Below are positions 16,429 through 24,405 of a DNA stretch of 64,000 bases, piece by piece. The notes below the pieces were generated by a model. It searched no databases and had not been told where the DNA came from. It saw only the letters and a program-made list of their open reading frames with translations. How positions within the stretch are numbered: position 1 is the stretch's first letter; every line of letters starts with the position of its first letter. This DNA comes from Abyssibacter profundi. Lineage in GTDB: Bacteria; Pseudomonadota; Gammaproteobacteria; Nevskiales; OUC007. Location: assembly GCF_003151135.1 (NCBI RefSeq), contig NZ_QEQK01000014.1, positions 1 through 64,000 on the forward strand, in the 5' to 3' direction. Position numbers and translations under genes: made by a program.

Positions 16429-18345
16429 ATGGGGAAAGGCTTTGCACTGGTCGTCACGCTGTTCGCGATGAGCGTGGCTGGCGCCAGCGACCGCGTGGCG
16501 CTTTTGGTTTCGAATAGTGATTACGAGACGCTCCCGCAGCGGTCGTCGGAGGTTGCGACGGTCGAGGCGGCATTGGAGACACAGGGGTTTACCGTCACCT
16601 CGGTGCACGATGCGCCGCTCTTGGAGCTACTGGATGCCGTGGAGGCCTTCAAGCAGGCGAGCGCCAGTGCCGCCCAGGTTCTGGTGTACCTGGATGGTTA
16701 TGCCGGAGCGGTCGATGGCGGCATGGTGTATGTCCCTCAGCAGGCCAGCCTGGCCAGCAAAGCCCGGCTGCCGTACGAAACCATCGGGCTGACCAGTTTC
16801 GCGGCAGCAGCCGAGCAAGCTGCGGAAACTGGCGTGGTCATTGTCAATGCCATTTCGCCACCGGAATCACTTGCACTGGAACCGGTTGCTTCGATCCCTG
16901 ACGAGCCGTCAGTCGCCATGGTGGTCCATGCCGGTGCGGACTCCGGCGACCTACCCAACGCATTGGCGCGGGCATTAGACAGTGATCCGAAAACGTTGGG
17001 TGCTCTGCTAAGCAAGTTGGCCCCGCTCGGCGTTCGGGTGGCAGGGACCAGGGGCCGCCTGGGTCTGGCCTGGTCAGGTGCTGCGGAAGCGGCCGCATCG
17101 CTTAGCGGCGGGCTGTTTCTACCGCCCCCGCCCAGTCGATCCTCGCTGACCAAGGCACAGGACCAGGAGACGGTTTACTGGCAGTCATCGGGTTGCACGC
17201 AAGGCGAGGCGGCCGGCTGCAACGCTTATCTGCAGGCGTTTCCTGATGGTGTGTTTGCCTCGCTGGCCACACTGCGACTCGCCACCGCGGTGCTGGACTT
17301 CGAGATTGAAGCGACCGAAGCGCAGGGCACCGCCACCGAACAGAGTTCCGCGCGCTCTGGGCCGGGTGCTGAGTACCCGGAATTGGCGATCATCGACGTG
17401 GGCGATCGACTGGCGATTACGGGTGCGGTGACCGCCGTGCCGTGGTGGCGAGTACGTCTGGACAGCGGCCAGGTGGCCTTCGTGCCGCAGGCTGCGCTAC
17501 CGGCTGGCTCTGCTCCAGCGGCGCCCGCTGATATGGCCGACCCGACCGTCGAGGCCGTCCGGACCTCGGTGGCCACCATCCCCGATGGTTTACCGGATCC
17601 GTCGCAGTGGCTGCGTTTTGGTGAGCCAGCGGGATCCTGCTCGGCTTGCGTGGAGCTAGTCGATGTCTCCAAAAGCCTGTCAAGAATCCAACTAACCTTA
17701 CGGAACAAGTACTCGGATCAGGGGTTGCAGCGCCTGGATTACCGAAAGCCGCGACGACTCTGGATGGCCCGGACGGAAGTGACTTTCGATCAGTTCGATG
17801 CGTTCGCTCGGGCCACGGGGCAGCCTTTGCCCCATGACAGTGGTTGGGGACGCGGCCAACAACCGGTGATCAACGTGACGCACAAGCTCGCCACGGCCTA
17901 CGCAGACTGGTTGTCATTGATGACCGGGGCGCAGGTTCGGCTGCCGACCGAATTCGAGTGGGAGGCCGCAGCGCGTGGCGGTGAACGCAGCCAGTACTGG
18001 TGGGGGCGTGACGTCGGCGACGGTCGGGCAGCCTGTCGGGAATGCGGCTCAACATGGGATGGGCGCCAGCCGGCTCCGGTCGCGTCATTCGACCCGAATC
18101 CCTATGGGTTGTACGACACGGCGGGCAATGTCTGGGAGTGGGTGGACGGATGCCGGAACGTTGGGGATTCCCAAGTCGACGTGAAGACCGCACCCAGCCG
18201 ATTCCAATGCGATGAACCTTTGCATCTTGGCGGGTCCTGGAACTCACCTGCCCGGCACTTACAACCGAAGTATCGCTATCTGTCCTCTAATGCGAGAGAG
18301 AATCCCGATATCGGGTTTCGCGTGATCGTGACCGAGTACGAGTAG
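16429..18345 (+). CDS. Exported pseudo-caspase / SH3 / FGE-sulfatase-like fusion protein
   Basis: This 638-residue protein starts at the ATG at 16429 (GGGGGAG upstream) rather than the TTG at 16423. The signal peptide ends near GAS-DRV. Residues 21-230 have a caspase-like fold (VALLVSNSDYETLP, VLVYLDGYAG), but the catalytic His of the GHG motif is Tyr91 and the Cys after the beta-strand is Ile142 (VNAIS), so it cannot be a protease. Residues about 300-365 form a bacterial SH3 domain (SARSGPGAEYPEL, WWRVRLDSGQVAFV). Residues about 435-635 form an FGE/SUMF1-like domain (MARTEVTFDQFDAFA, RLPTEFEWEAAARGG, GNVWEWVDGC, GGSWN), without an obvious CxxC-type FGE active site. It is probably a periplasmic binding or scaffold protein. 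It follows the cyclase gene by 101 bases. Confidence 0.87.
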   Translation: MGKGFALVVTLFAMSVAGASDRVALLVSNSDYETLPQRSSEVATVEAALETQGFTVTSVHDAPLLELLDAVEAFKQASASAAQVLVYLDGYAGAVDGGMVYVPQQASLASKARLPYETIGLTSFAAAAEQAAETGVVIVNAISPPESLALEPVASIPDEPSVAMVVHAGADSGDLPNALARALDSDPKTLGALLSKLAPLGVRVAGTRGRLGLAWSGAAEAAASLSGGLFLPPPPSRSSLTKAQDQETVYWQSSGCTQGEAAGCNAYLQAFPDGVFASLATLRLATAVLDFEIEATEAQGTATEQSSARSGPGAEYPELAIIDVGDRLAITGAVTAVPWWRVRLDSGQVAFVPQAALPAGSAPAAPADMADPTVEAVRTSVATIPDGLPDPSQWLRFGEPAGSCSACVELVDVSKSLSRIQLTLRNKYSDQGLQRLDYRKPRRLWMARTEVTFDQFDAFARATGQPLPHDSGWGRGQQPVINVTHKLATAYADWLSLMTGAQVRLPTEFEWEAAARGGERSQYWWGRDVGDGRAACRECGSTWDGRQPAPVASFDPNPYGLYDTAGNVWEWVDGCRNVGDSQVDVKTAPSRFQCDEPLHLGGSWNSPARHLQPKYRYLSSNARENPDIGFRVIVTEYE

Positions 18346-18359
18346 ACCCTGTGTCCGTC

Positions 18360-18547
18360 TCAGAGTGCACGAGGTAGAAAATCGTCGACAAACGTCTCCG
18401 GGTCGATCAGTCGGAGCTGCCGTGTCGATAACTCAAGAGTTTCTGCTTCGACCGCACTCGATTGACGACCCAGCGATTGCGTGTGGGTTCCCAGTACATG
18501 TCGCAACCCTGTTCTGCAGCGAGCCGAATGGCCTGTTCGATGGTCAT
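18360..18547 (-). pseudogene. Small gene with an apparent frameshift
   Basis: From the ATG at 18547 one frame reads MTIEQAIRLAAEQGCDMYWE and continues PTRNRWVVN, which looks like a genuine amphipathic protein, but that frame ends at 18407 with a basic, shadow-like tail. Another frame (-1 relative to it) then reads AVEAETLELSTRQLRLIDPE and ends FVDDFLPRAL with TGA at 18360-18362, also protein-like. Joined, they would give about 62 residues. No slippery heptamer is visible at the junction (about 18455-18465), so this is more likely a disrupted gene or a sequence error than programmed frameshifting. The function is unknown. The next 216 bases, to 18763, hold nothing recognisable. Confidence 0.4.
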
Positions 18548-18763
18548 GATGACGTGTCTTTCTCACTCCGCTAACTAGCAGATCGTTGCGGAAGCGCCAT
18601 GTCGAATCATGTCGAAGGGTGACAAGCGCTGCGGTCGAGGGCCCGCTATCGATCTGGAGTCAGGTTGGTGCCCTGTTGCGCACATGGCCCAGCCAGGTTG
18701 ACGTTTGTCGACTCGACCGGGACCCGGTGACGACGCTAGGCGTGGCTCGCATCACGACCGCGT

Positions 18764-19828
18764 TCATAGAGCTTCGCTGCTGCGGTCCGCAAGGATGGAG
18801 GCGGCAATCGCCTCGCCCTTGGATTCCTCCACGAAGTGGCCTGTCTCGGGATAGAGGTGCAGGTCCTCGTCCAGCCGTGGCAGGGCGTCTCGCCATTGCT
18901 GGATGACGCTGGGCTTGGCGCAGGGGTCCCAGGCGCCGAAATGGCCGGAGACCGGGATGTTGCGTCCGGTCGGTCCCCAGTTGGCGGGCAGCGCCTGCTG
19001 GAGGGTCGCGTAGAACGCGTGATTGTCCTGCACGCCATGCCGGGCGTCGGTGTAGCGGTATCCATGGCCCCAGCAAGGTGTTTGCAACACATTGCGTTGG
19101 GAGCTGCGGGCGTTGGCCCGGCTGCGGAACTGCTCCGAGAAGACATGGCCCGCGGTGCCCGGCTCAATGGCACGCCGTACGAAACGCCATTGCATGCGTG
19201 CCGAGCGAGCCGCCAGGCGGATGAAGGGTTGGGGATCGGCGTCTTCCAACACCGTGGCCGCGACACCACCCCAGGTGGCGTCGGGCATCAGGCGAGGGAA
19301 CACCGACCAGGGCATCCAACGCGCCGGCCAGTTGTTGTAGCGAATGCCATCTGGCGGCATCGGGAAGACGGTCGTGTTCAGCACAACCAAGCGCTCGACC
19401 CGGTCCATCATGCCGGCGAAGCTGCCAATGCCGATCGGGCCGCCCCAGTCGTGGACCACCAGCGTGATGTCCTGCAGGTCCAGGTGGCGGATCAGCTGGG
19501 CCAGATTCGCGGCGTGATGAACGTCGACCATCTCGAAGTCGGCCTGGTCCGATAGCCCGAAGCCAATGTGGTCTGGAATGACGATGCGCAGGGCTGCGCC
19601 AGATTCGATCAGGGCATCCCGGCAGCGTCGGTAGGTGTAGGAACATTCCGGGTTGCCGTGCACGAACAGCACCGTGCGGTCCGGACTGTCAGGACGGGTC
19701 TGGTGGTCGATGTAGAACAGCTGCTTGCCGGCATCCAGACCATCGGGAATCTGAAACCAGCGGTCAGCGCCGGCCGGGCAGTAGTCGTGGGGTGGCTGGC
19801 GCAGAGGAGTGTTTGAGGCAATTCGCAT
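18764..19828 (-). CDS. Alpha/beta hydrolase of the haloalkane dehalogenase-like type
   Basis: This protein has 354 residues from the ATG at 19828; a GTG at 19834 overlapping the upstream stop (GTGA) is the alternative. The alpha/beta hydrolase core is intact. HGNPE carries the oxyanion/halide Asn59 equivalent, VVHDWGGPIG has an Asp nucleophile (about 127) followed by Trp, GAWDPCAKPS gives a candidate acid, and ETGHFVEES gives the catalytic His. Asp-Trp after the nucleophile elbow and HGNP are hallmarks of haloalkane dehalogenases and close relatives such as epoxide hydrolases. It has no signal peptide. It is the last gene of a minus-strand run with a VOC protein, a membrane protein and HMG-CoA reductase. 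Whether it dehalogenates or hydrolyses an ester or epoxide cannot be told. Confidence 0.85.
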   Translation of the reverse strand: MRIASNTPLRQPPHDYCPAGADRWFQIPDGLDAGKQLFYIDHQTRPDSPDRTVLFVHGNPECSYTYRRCRDALIESGAALRIVIPDHIGFGLSDQADFEMVDVHHAANLAQLIRHLDLQDITLVVHDWGGPIGIGSFAGMMDRVERLVVLNTTVFPMPPDGIRYNNWPARWMPWSVFPRLMPDATWGGVAATVLEDADPQPFIRLAARSARMQWRFVRRAIEPGTAGHVFSEQFRSRANARSSQRNVLQTPCWGHGYRYTDARHGVQDNHAFYATLQQALPANWGPTGRNIPVSGHFGAWDPCAKPSVIQQWRDALPRLDEDLHLYPETGHFVEESKGEAIAASILADRSSEAL

Positions 19829-19830
19829 GA

Positions 19831-20217
19831 TCACCGCCCGGGCGCGGGAATATGTTGGTCGATCAGGATGGCGTTGCCGTCCGGGTCCGTGAGGGCGATG
19901 TGCGCTGGGCCCTGTCCTTCCGGGTCCGCTGTGGTTGTGAGCGTCAGGCCGGCTTCCTGGAGTCGGGCCTGGATGCTGCGCACGTCCTCGAAACTCTCAA
20001 CGGGGTTGCAGTGCTGATCCCAGCCCGGATTAAACGTCAGGACGTTGCCGTCGAACATGCCCTGGAACAAGCCGATGGTGTGCTCGCCGTTGCGGAGGAT
20101 TAGCCAACCTTGTTCCATCTCTCCGGCGACTGGCTCAAATCCCAGCTCGCGGTAGAACGCGAGCGATGCCTTGATGTTCTTGACGGCAAGGCTGACTGAA
20201 AACGCGCCCAGTTTCAT
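19831..20217 (-). CDS. VOC (glyoxalase/bleomycin-resistance fold) protein
   Basis: This 128-residue protein starts at MKLGAFS, where GGGAG lies eight bases upstream; an ATG five codons earlier is less well placed. A single polypeptide carries two beta-alpha-beta-beta-beta units: VSLAVKNIKASLAFYRELGF at the N-terminus and HIALTDPDGNAILID at the C-terminus. Metal ligands typical of glyoxalase I are not evident, so dioxygenase, isomerase or binding functions are equally possible. It is followed directly by the dehalogenase-like gene with two bases between stop and ATG, so the two are co-translated. Confidence 0.88.
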   Translation of the reverse strand: MKLGAFSVSLAVKNIKASLAFYRELGFEPVAGEMEQGWLILRNGEHTIGLFQGMFDGNVLTFNPGWDQHCNPVESFEDVRSIQARLQEAGLTLTTTADPEGQGPAHIALTDPDGNAILIDQHIPAPGR

Positions 20218-20296
20218 CGGCTGTGCTCCCATGGTTTGCGGCTGCTTGAGTGCACATCATGGAAGTGCTTTGCGCAGCGCGCCAGTCATCCGGCGG

Positions 20297-20779
20297 TTAG
20301 GCTGGCGCGGGTCCACGCGCACGGCTCAGTTGCCAGAGGCCGACACCGTGGAGCCCGCCCAGCGACAGGCAGATTAGAGAACTCCAAAGCCAGAACATCG
20401 GGCTATTACCCATGACGGGCTCTGCGACCCAGTACAGCCCGACCAGACCCCGCAGCAGATAAATGCCCGCAATCAGGCTGAGCGCCGTCCGTAGCAGTGG
20501 CAGCCTGGGCAGCAGTCCGGCCCCTGACCAGGCAACGACCGCCCAACTGGAGAGCACCAGCACGATGGCCGATGTCACCAGTGTGGGCATCACGTGACCG
20601 GCCTCGGCGAGTCGGGCCATGTGCTCCCCGGCGCCGAAGAATCGATACCAGGGCCCGCCAAACAAGATGCAGCCGATGTGCAGGAGTGCAGCGACTGCGT
20701 TGCAGGCGCCCGCGATGGCCAGAGTCCCCTGCACTATGGGTTCATCGGTGACATCAGCGATTGCGTCCGTACTGCTCAT
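20297..20779 (-). CDS. Four-helix integral membrane protein of unknown function
   Basis: This 160-residue protein has four predicted transmembrane helices, at about 18-40, 65-85, 92-117 and 127-150, and short polar ends. I do not recognise the family with certainty; small four-helix proteins of this look are common as uncharacterised membrane proteins. Its ATG at 20779 lies 26 bases inside the 3' end of the HMG-CoA reductase gene, so the two genes are tightly coupled. A 79-base gap follows before the VOC gene. Confidence 0.75.
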   Translation of the reverse strand: MSSTDAIADVTDEPIVQGTLAIAGACNAVAALLHIGCILFGGPWYRFFGAGEHMARLAEAGHVMPTLVTSAIVLVLSSWAVVAWSGAGLLPRLPLLRTALSLIAGIYLLRGLVGLYWVAEPVMGNSPMFWLWSSLICLSLGGLHGVGLWQLSRARGPAPA

Positions 20780-21944
20780 GACTGGTCACCCAGTCACCGG
20801 TGGCCACGGCTGCGGCCAGCGACAGTTCGCCTGCAAGGACGGTGGCGCCGATGATCTCGGCCAGCTTGAGTGATTTGCCCTGACCGTAGCAGTCCATCAT
20901 CTCTAGGCACTCGCGCTGGCTGGGTAGGCCGGTGCCACCGCCGTAGCTGGCGCAGATCAGCGAAGGCAGGGTGATGGAGAAGTAGTAGCCATTGTCATCG
21001 GTCAGTTCGCCGACGGCTGCACCGACACAAGACTCCGCGACATTCGCGGCATCCTGGCCGGTGGCAATAAAGGTTGCGGTGATGCCATTGGCGGCATGGG
21101 CGCCGTTGTTCATGGAGCCGGCCATGAACGCGCCGGTCATCGACATGATGCGGCGCTGGTACAACGACTTGCTGTCGATGCCCATGATCTCGCGCATGAG
21201 CTTGTCCGGCACCGTGCATTCAGCAATCACCCGCTTGCCGCGACTATGCAGGAAATTGACCTGTGATGGCTTCTTGTCCGTGTCCATATTGCCGGACAGC
21301 GAAAAGCGTTCCACCGCGTAGGGCGTGTTAGCCAAAATCCACTGACAGGCCGCGTGCGTGGCTTTGCCACACATGTTCTGGCCGGCGGCGTCGCCCGTGG
21401 TGTAGTTGAATCGCAGGTAGAGAAAGCGCGCGGCGGCGTAATGCTCGATATCACGCAGTTTGCCGACACGGGTCGTGGCTTCGGCGGCATCGCGAATGGC
21501 GGGCATCTGCTCTTTGATCCACAGCCCGAAGCGCTTGGCGGTCTGGGCATTGTCGAACGCGAAAACCGGTGCGCGCTGCATGGCGTCGTCGGCGACCGTC
21601 ACCGTCACGCCACCAGCCTCGCGGGTCAGTCGCATGCCGCGGTTGTAGCTGGCGACCAGCGTGCCCTCGGCGGTGGCCATGGGGACATAAAACTCCCCCT
21701 GGGCATGCTCGCCATTGACACGCACGGGCCCCGCGACGCCCAGCGGTACCTGCGACACGCCCATGAAATGCTCGCAATTGCCCTTCACCGCTTCGGGATC
21801 GAAGCTGTAGCTGCCGGCGTGCTTGAGTTCAACACCTGTTTGCTCCCGGACAAAATCGCGCCGCATGCGCGCTGCCTCCGGGGAGTAATCATTGGTCCGA
21901 TCGCGGGGGATGCGGTGTCGATCGACCTGGTGGGATGTGCTCAT
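20754..21944 (-). CDS. hmgA: Hydroxymethylglutaryl-CoA reductase, class I type
   Basis: This 396-residue soluble enzyme reduces HMG-CoA to mevalonate, the committed step of the mevalonate route to isoprenoids. The conserved elements are all visible: VPLGVAGPV, PMATAEGTLVAS (catalytic Glu about 93), TGDAAGQNM (dinucleotide site), DTDKKPSQVN (catalytic Lys about 224), GAHAANGITATFIATGQD (catalytic Asp about 298), and SHEQYGRN at the C-terminus (catalytic His about 389). DKKPS and the HAAN...GQD block fit class I, NADPH-dependent biosynthetic enzymes better than the degradative class II enzyme. Most gammaproteobacteria make isoprenoids by the MEP route, so the gene is unusual, and no other mevalonate gene lies in this window. 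GAGGAGA precedes the ATG. A TetR gene lies 45 bases upstream on the same strand. Confidence 0.93.
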   Translation of the reverse strand: MSTSHQVDRHRIPRDRTNDYSPEAARMRRDFVREQTGVELKHAGSYSFDPEAVKGNCEHFMGVSQVPLGVAGPVRVNGEHAQGEFYVPMATAEGTLVASYNRGMRLTREAGGVTVTVADDAMQRAPVFAFDNAQTAKRFGLWIKEQMPAIRDAAEATTRVGKLRDIEHYAAARFLYLRFNYTTGDAAGQNMCGKATHAACQWILANTPYAVERFSLSGNMDTDKKPSQVNFLHSRGKRVIAECTVPDKLMREIMGIDSKSLYQRRIMSMTGAFMAGSMNNGAHAANGITATFIATGQDAANVAESCVGAAVGELTDDNGYYFSITLPSLICASYGGGTGLPSQRECLEMMDCYGQGKSLKLAEIIGATVLAGELSLAAAVATGDWVTSHEQYGRNR

Positions 21945-21989
21945 GACCTGTCTCCTCTGTTGTCGCGGCCTGCGGAACGCCGGCCAGGC

Positions 21990-22631
21990 CTATTCCGCGG
22001 CCAGTAGTTGTTCGATATGTCGGTTCAGCACCGCGGCCGCGCGCTGAAGACGCGCCGGGTCATCGGGGTGCTGGGTCAGGATGTGGATGCTCAACGACTC
22101 GCTCAGCAGGATGATGCTGCGAGCGATTAATGGGTCCAGGTCGCGGCCTTCCGCCTCGCGGAATACGGCGCAGTACTGGTCCTCAATCTGTTGGTGCATG
22201 GTCAGCCGCAGCGCGTAGAGCGGGCTGTCCGGGCGCAGCGCTTCGGTGGTGATCACGCGGACGACCGGCCCGGCAGTGGCCACAAAGTCCAAGTACACGG
22301 CCTGTGCTCGCTGCAAGCGTTCGGGGCCGCTGCCGGGATGTTTCATGGCTTCCCGGCGGCATGCGTACAGATGATTCAGCGACCGCTCATAAATGGCCGC
22401 CAGCACGGCGGATTTATCTGAGAAGCATTGGTAGAACGTGCGCCGTGAGACGCCGGCCGCATCGAGAATGGCCTGCACGCTGGTGCCGGCAAATCCCTGC
22501 TGTCCGAAGACCTCAGCCGCGCCCTTGATGATGCGCAGACGCGTGGCTTCGCGCCGGTCCGGCGGTGGCGGTGGGGTGGTGCTGGGGTGCTTGGCAGCTT
22601 GCATCGGGTCGGTTGGGCGGTGCTGATTCAT
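21990..22631 (-). CDS. TetR/AcrR family transcriptional regulator
   Basis: This 213-residue protein has a low-complexity Pro-rich N-terminus (STTPPPPPDRR) before the DNA-binding domain. The TetR helix-turn-helix spans about residues 30-75 (IIKGAAEVFGQQGFAGTSV, AGVSRRTFYQCFSDKSAVL). The C-terminal helical ligand domain is unlike any I can name. It is divergent from the MFS transporter gene, and the 160 bases between them contain a near-perfect 17-bp palindrome, so it probably represses the transporter and itself. It could also control the HMG-CoA reductase gene, which starts 45 bases after its stop codon. The start is uncertain by up to about 25 residues. Confidence 0.92.
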   Translation of the reverse strand: MNQHRPTDPMQAAKHPSTTPPPPPDRREATRLRIIKGAAEVFGQQGFAGTSVQAILDAAGVSRRTFYQCFSDKSAVLAAIYERSLNHLYACRREAMKHPGSGPERLQRAQAVYLDFVATAGPVVRVITTEALRPDSPLYALRLTMHQQIEDQYCAVFREAEGRDLDPLIARSIILLSESLSIHILTQHPDDPARLQRAAAVLNRHIEQLLAAE

Positions 22632-22672
22632 GTCGGGCCGAATCGGGACTTTACCCTGGCTCGTCTCCTGGG

Positions 22673-22689
22673 GTATACACTGTGTTTAC
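22673..22689. promoter_or_regulatory. Candidate operator of the TetR regulator
   Basis: GTATACACTGTGTTTAC is a 17-bp inverted repeat around a central T with one mismatched base pair in the arms. It lies between the divergent TetR gene (start 22631) and MFS gene (start 22792). This is the size and position expected of a TetR-family operator controlling both. Confidence 0.65.
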
Positions 22690-22791
22690 TTGTTGCGGCA
22701 AGTGACGGTGATCCGCTCATGAGAGGCGGGCACCGGCTCCAAGCGGTTCGTCACAAACTACCAACACTGCACTATGGGGGGAGACACCACC

Positions 22792-24126
22792 ATGCAAGCG
22801 TCCAAGCCCGTCAGCCCTGGCGGCTACTCACCAGCCTATGCTTGGTTTGTCGTGGCCATCTTGATGATGGCCTACGTGTTTTCGTTCGTCGATCGGCAGA
22901 TTCTCAACCTGATGGTCGGACCAATCCGTGCGGATCTGGGAATTACCGATACCCAGATGAGCTTGCTGATGGGTTTCTCGTTCGCGATCTTCTACACCAT
23001 CATGGGCATCCCGCTGGGCCGCATGGCCGATTCCAAGAGCCGACGCGGGCTGATCACGGTTGGGATCATCGTCTGGAGTGTAATGACGGCCCTTTGTGGC
23101 TTCGCCAAGCACTACTGGTATCTGTTTCTCTGCCGCATCGGGGTCGGCGTCGGCGAGGCCGCGTTGTCCCCGGCGGCGTATTCGATGATTGCCGATTACT
23201 TCCCGCCGGAGAAACGCGCCACGGCGATTAGCGTGTACTCCATGGGGATTTACATCGGCTCCGGCATCGCCTTTTTACTGGGCGGGCTGATCGTCGAATT
23301 CGTGACGGCCCAGGGAGCGGTTACGTTGCCGCTGCTGGGCGAAACCCGACCCTGGCAGGTGGTGTTCTATGTGCTGGGCTTCTCGGGCCTGCTGTTCAGC
23401 GCGGCATTCTTGATGGTGCGTGAACCGGTACGCAGCGGGGCGGGCCCCAGCTCCTCCGTACCCATTAAGGAAGTGCTGGCCTATCTCAAGCTTAATCGGC
23501 GCACCGTGCTCAGCCACAACATCGGCTTTGCGATGATCGCCTTCTGCAGCTACGGCACCGCTGCCTGGATTCCGTCCTACTTTTTGCGTGTCCACGGCTG
23601 GTCCATTGGCCAGATCGGTCTGGTGTTCGGGCTCATCGTCATGATCTTCGGCTCGGCTGGCATCGTGTTCGGAGGGCGTTTGTCGGATCGATGGACGGCG
23701 CAGGGTCGTACGGACGCGCCGATGCGGGTCGGCGTGCTGGCTGCGATTGCGGTGATTCCGTTCGGAGCGGGCTACATGCTGTCGCCCAACGGCATGGTGG
23801 CTGGCCTGTTTCTCATCCCGGCCACCTTCTTCATCAGCATGCCGTTTGGCGTGGCGCCCACCGCCATCCAGGACATCATGCCCAACCGACTTCGCGGTCA
23901 GGCGTCGGCGTTGTACCTGTTCCTGGTCAACATGATTGGGCTGGGCATCGGTCCGACGGCAGTCGCGGTCGTCACGGACTTTTTGTTCGGTGACGACAAC
24001 ATGGTGGGCTGGTCAATGTTCATCGTCAGCGGGGTGGCTGGCGCCGTGGCCATCACGCTATTGGCCACGGGTTTGAAGCCTTATCGTGAGAGTCTGGCCC
24101 GCATTCGCGCGCAGACCGCCGAGTAA
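22792..24126 (+). CDS. MFS transporter, spinster-like
   Basis: This protein has 444 residues. The ATG at 22792 follows GGGGGAG with eight bases between; an ATG at 22774 sits inside the ribosome site region and is rejected. Twelve transmembrane helices are expected. FSFVDRQILNLMVGPI in helix 1 and the MFS signature loop GRMADSKSRR between helices 2 and 3 are diagnostic, and FVDRQ is typical of spinster-type transporters, often linked to lipid-like or hydrophobic substrates. A second loop motif, GGRLSDRWTAQGR, marks the duplicated half. Divergence from a TetR regulator with a shared operator suggests substrate- or toxin-induced export or uptake. The substrate is unknown. Confidence 0.92.
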   Translation: MQASKPVSPGGYSPAYAWFVVAILMMAYVFSFVDRQILNLMVGPIRADLGITDTQMSLLMGFSFAIFYTIMGIPLGRMADSKSRRGLITVGIIVWSVMTALCGFAKHYWYLFLCRIGVGVGEAALSPAAYSMIADYFPPEKRATAISVYSMGIYIGSGIAFLLGGLIVEFVTAQGAVTLPLLGETRPWQVVFYVLGFSGLLFSAAFLMVREPVRSGAGPSSSVPIKEVLAYLKLNRRTVLSHNIGFAMIAFCSYGTAAWIPSYFLRVHGWSIGQIGLVFGLIVMIFGSAGIVFGGRLSDRWTAQGRTDAPMRVGVLAAIAVIPFGAGYMLSPNGMVAGLFLIPATFFISMPFGVAPTAIQDIMPNRLRGQASALYLFLVNMIGLGIGPTAVAVVTDFLFGDDNMVGWSMFIVSGVAGAVAITLLATGLKPYRESLARIRAQTAE

Positions 24127-24135
24127 ACATCTGGT

Positions 24136-24163
24136 GCCCCGCCGCCTGCTCTGGCGGCGGGGC
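24136..24163 (+). terminator. Strong hairpin after the MFS gene
   Basis: A perfect 11-bp GC stem (24136-24146 with 24153-24163) has a six-base loop and begins ten bases after the stop codon. No T run follows, so termination would be partial or the hairpin may protect the transcript end. The remaining bases up to 24405 show no gene. Confidence 0.5.
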
Positions 24164-24405
24164 AGACCGCTGGGTGCCCGCGCCGCGAAGTCGCATTCTT
24201 GTTTCAGGTGGCGGCTGCTATCTCGTCACGACGTCGCGTAAATCTGCGGTCCGGCGGTGGCGGTCCGGATGACAGCCGTTCATCGGTCCATCTTGGAGCT
24301 GGGAATAAATTCCGCCATGCTCGGGTGACTGATCCTCGATGATCAACTAACGGTTGGACATGGCGTCCGCCGTTCACAACTTGGCCTGCGAGACTGGGGA
24401 GTCTG

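Noticed and set aside
16429-18345. Idea that the caspase-like protein is a death effector of the cyclase
   Set aside because: It has a signal peptide and lacks both catalytic residues, so a cytosolic protease effector role is not supported.
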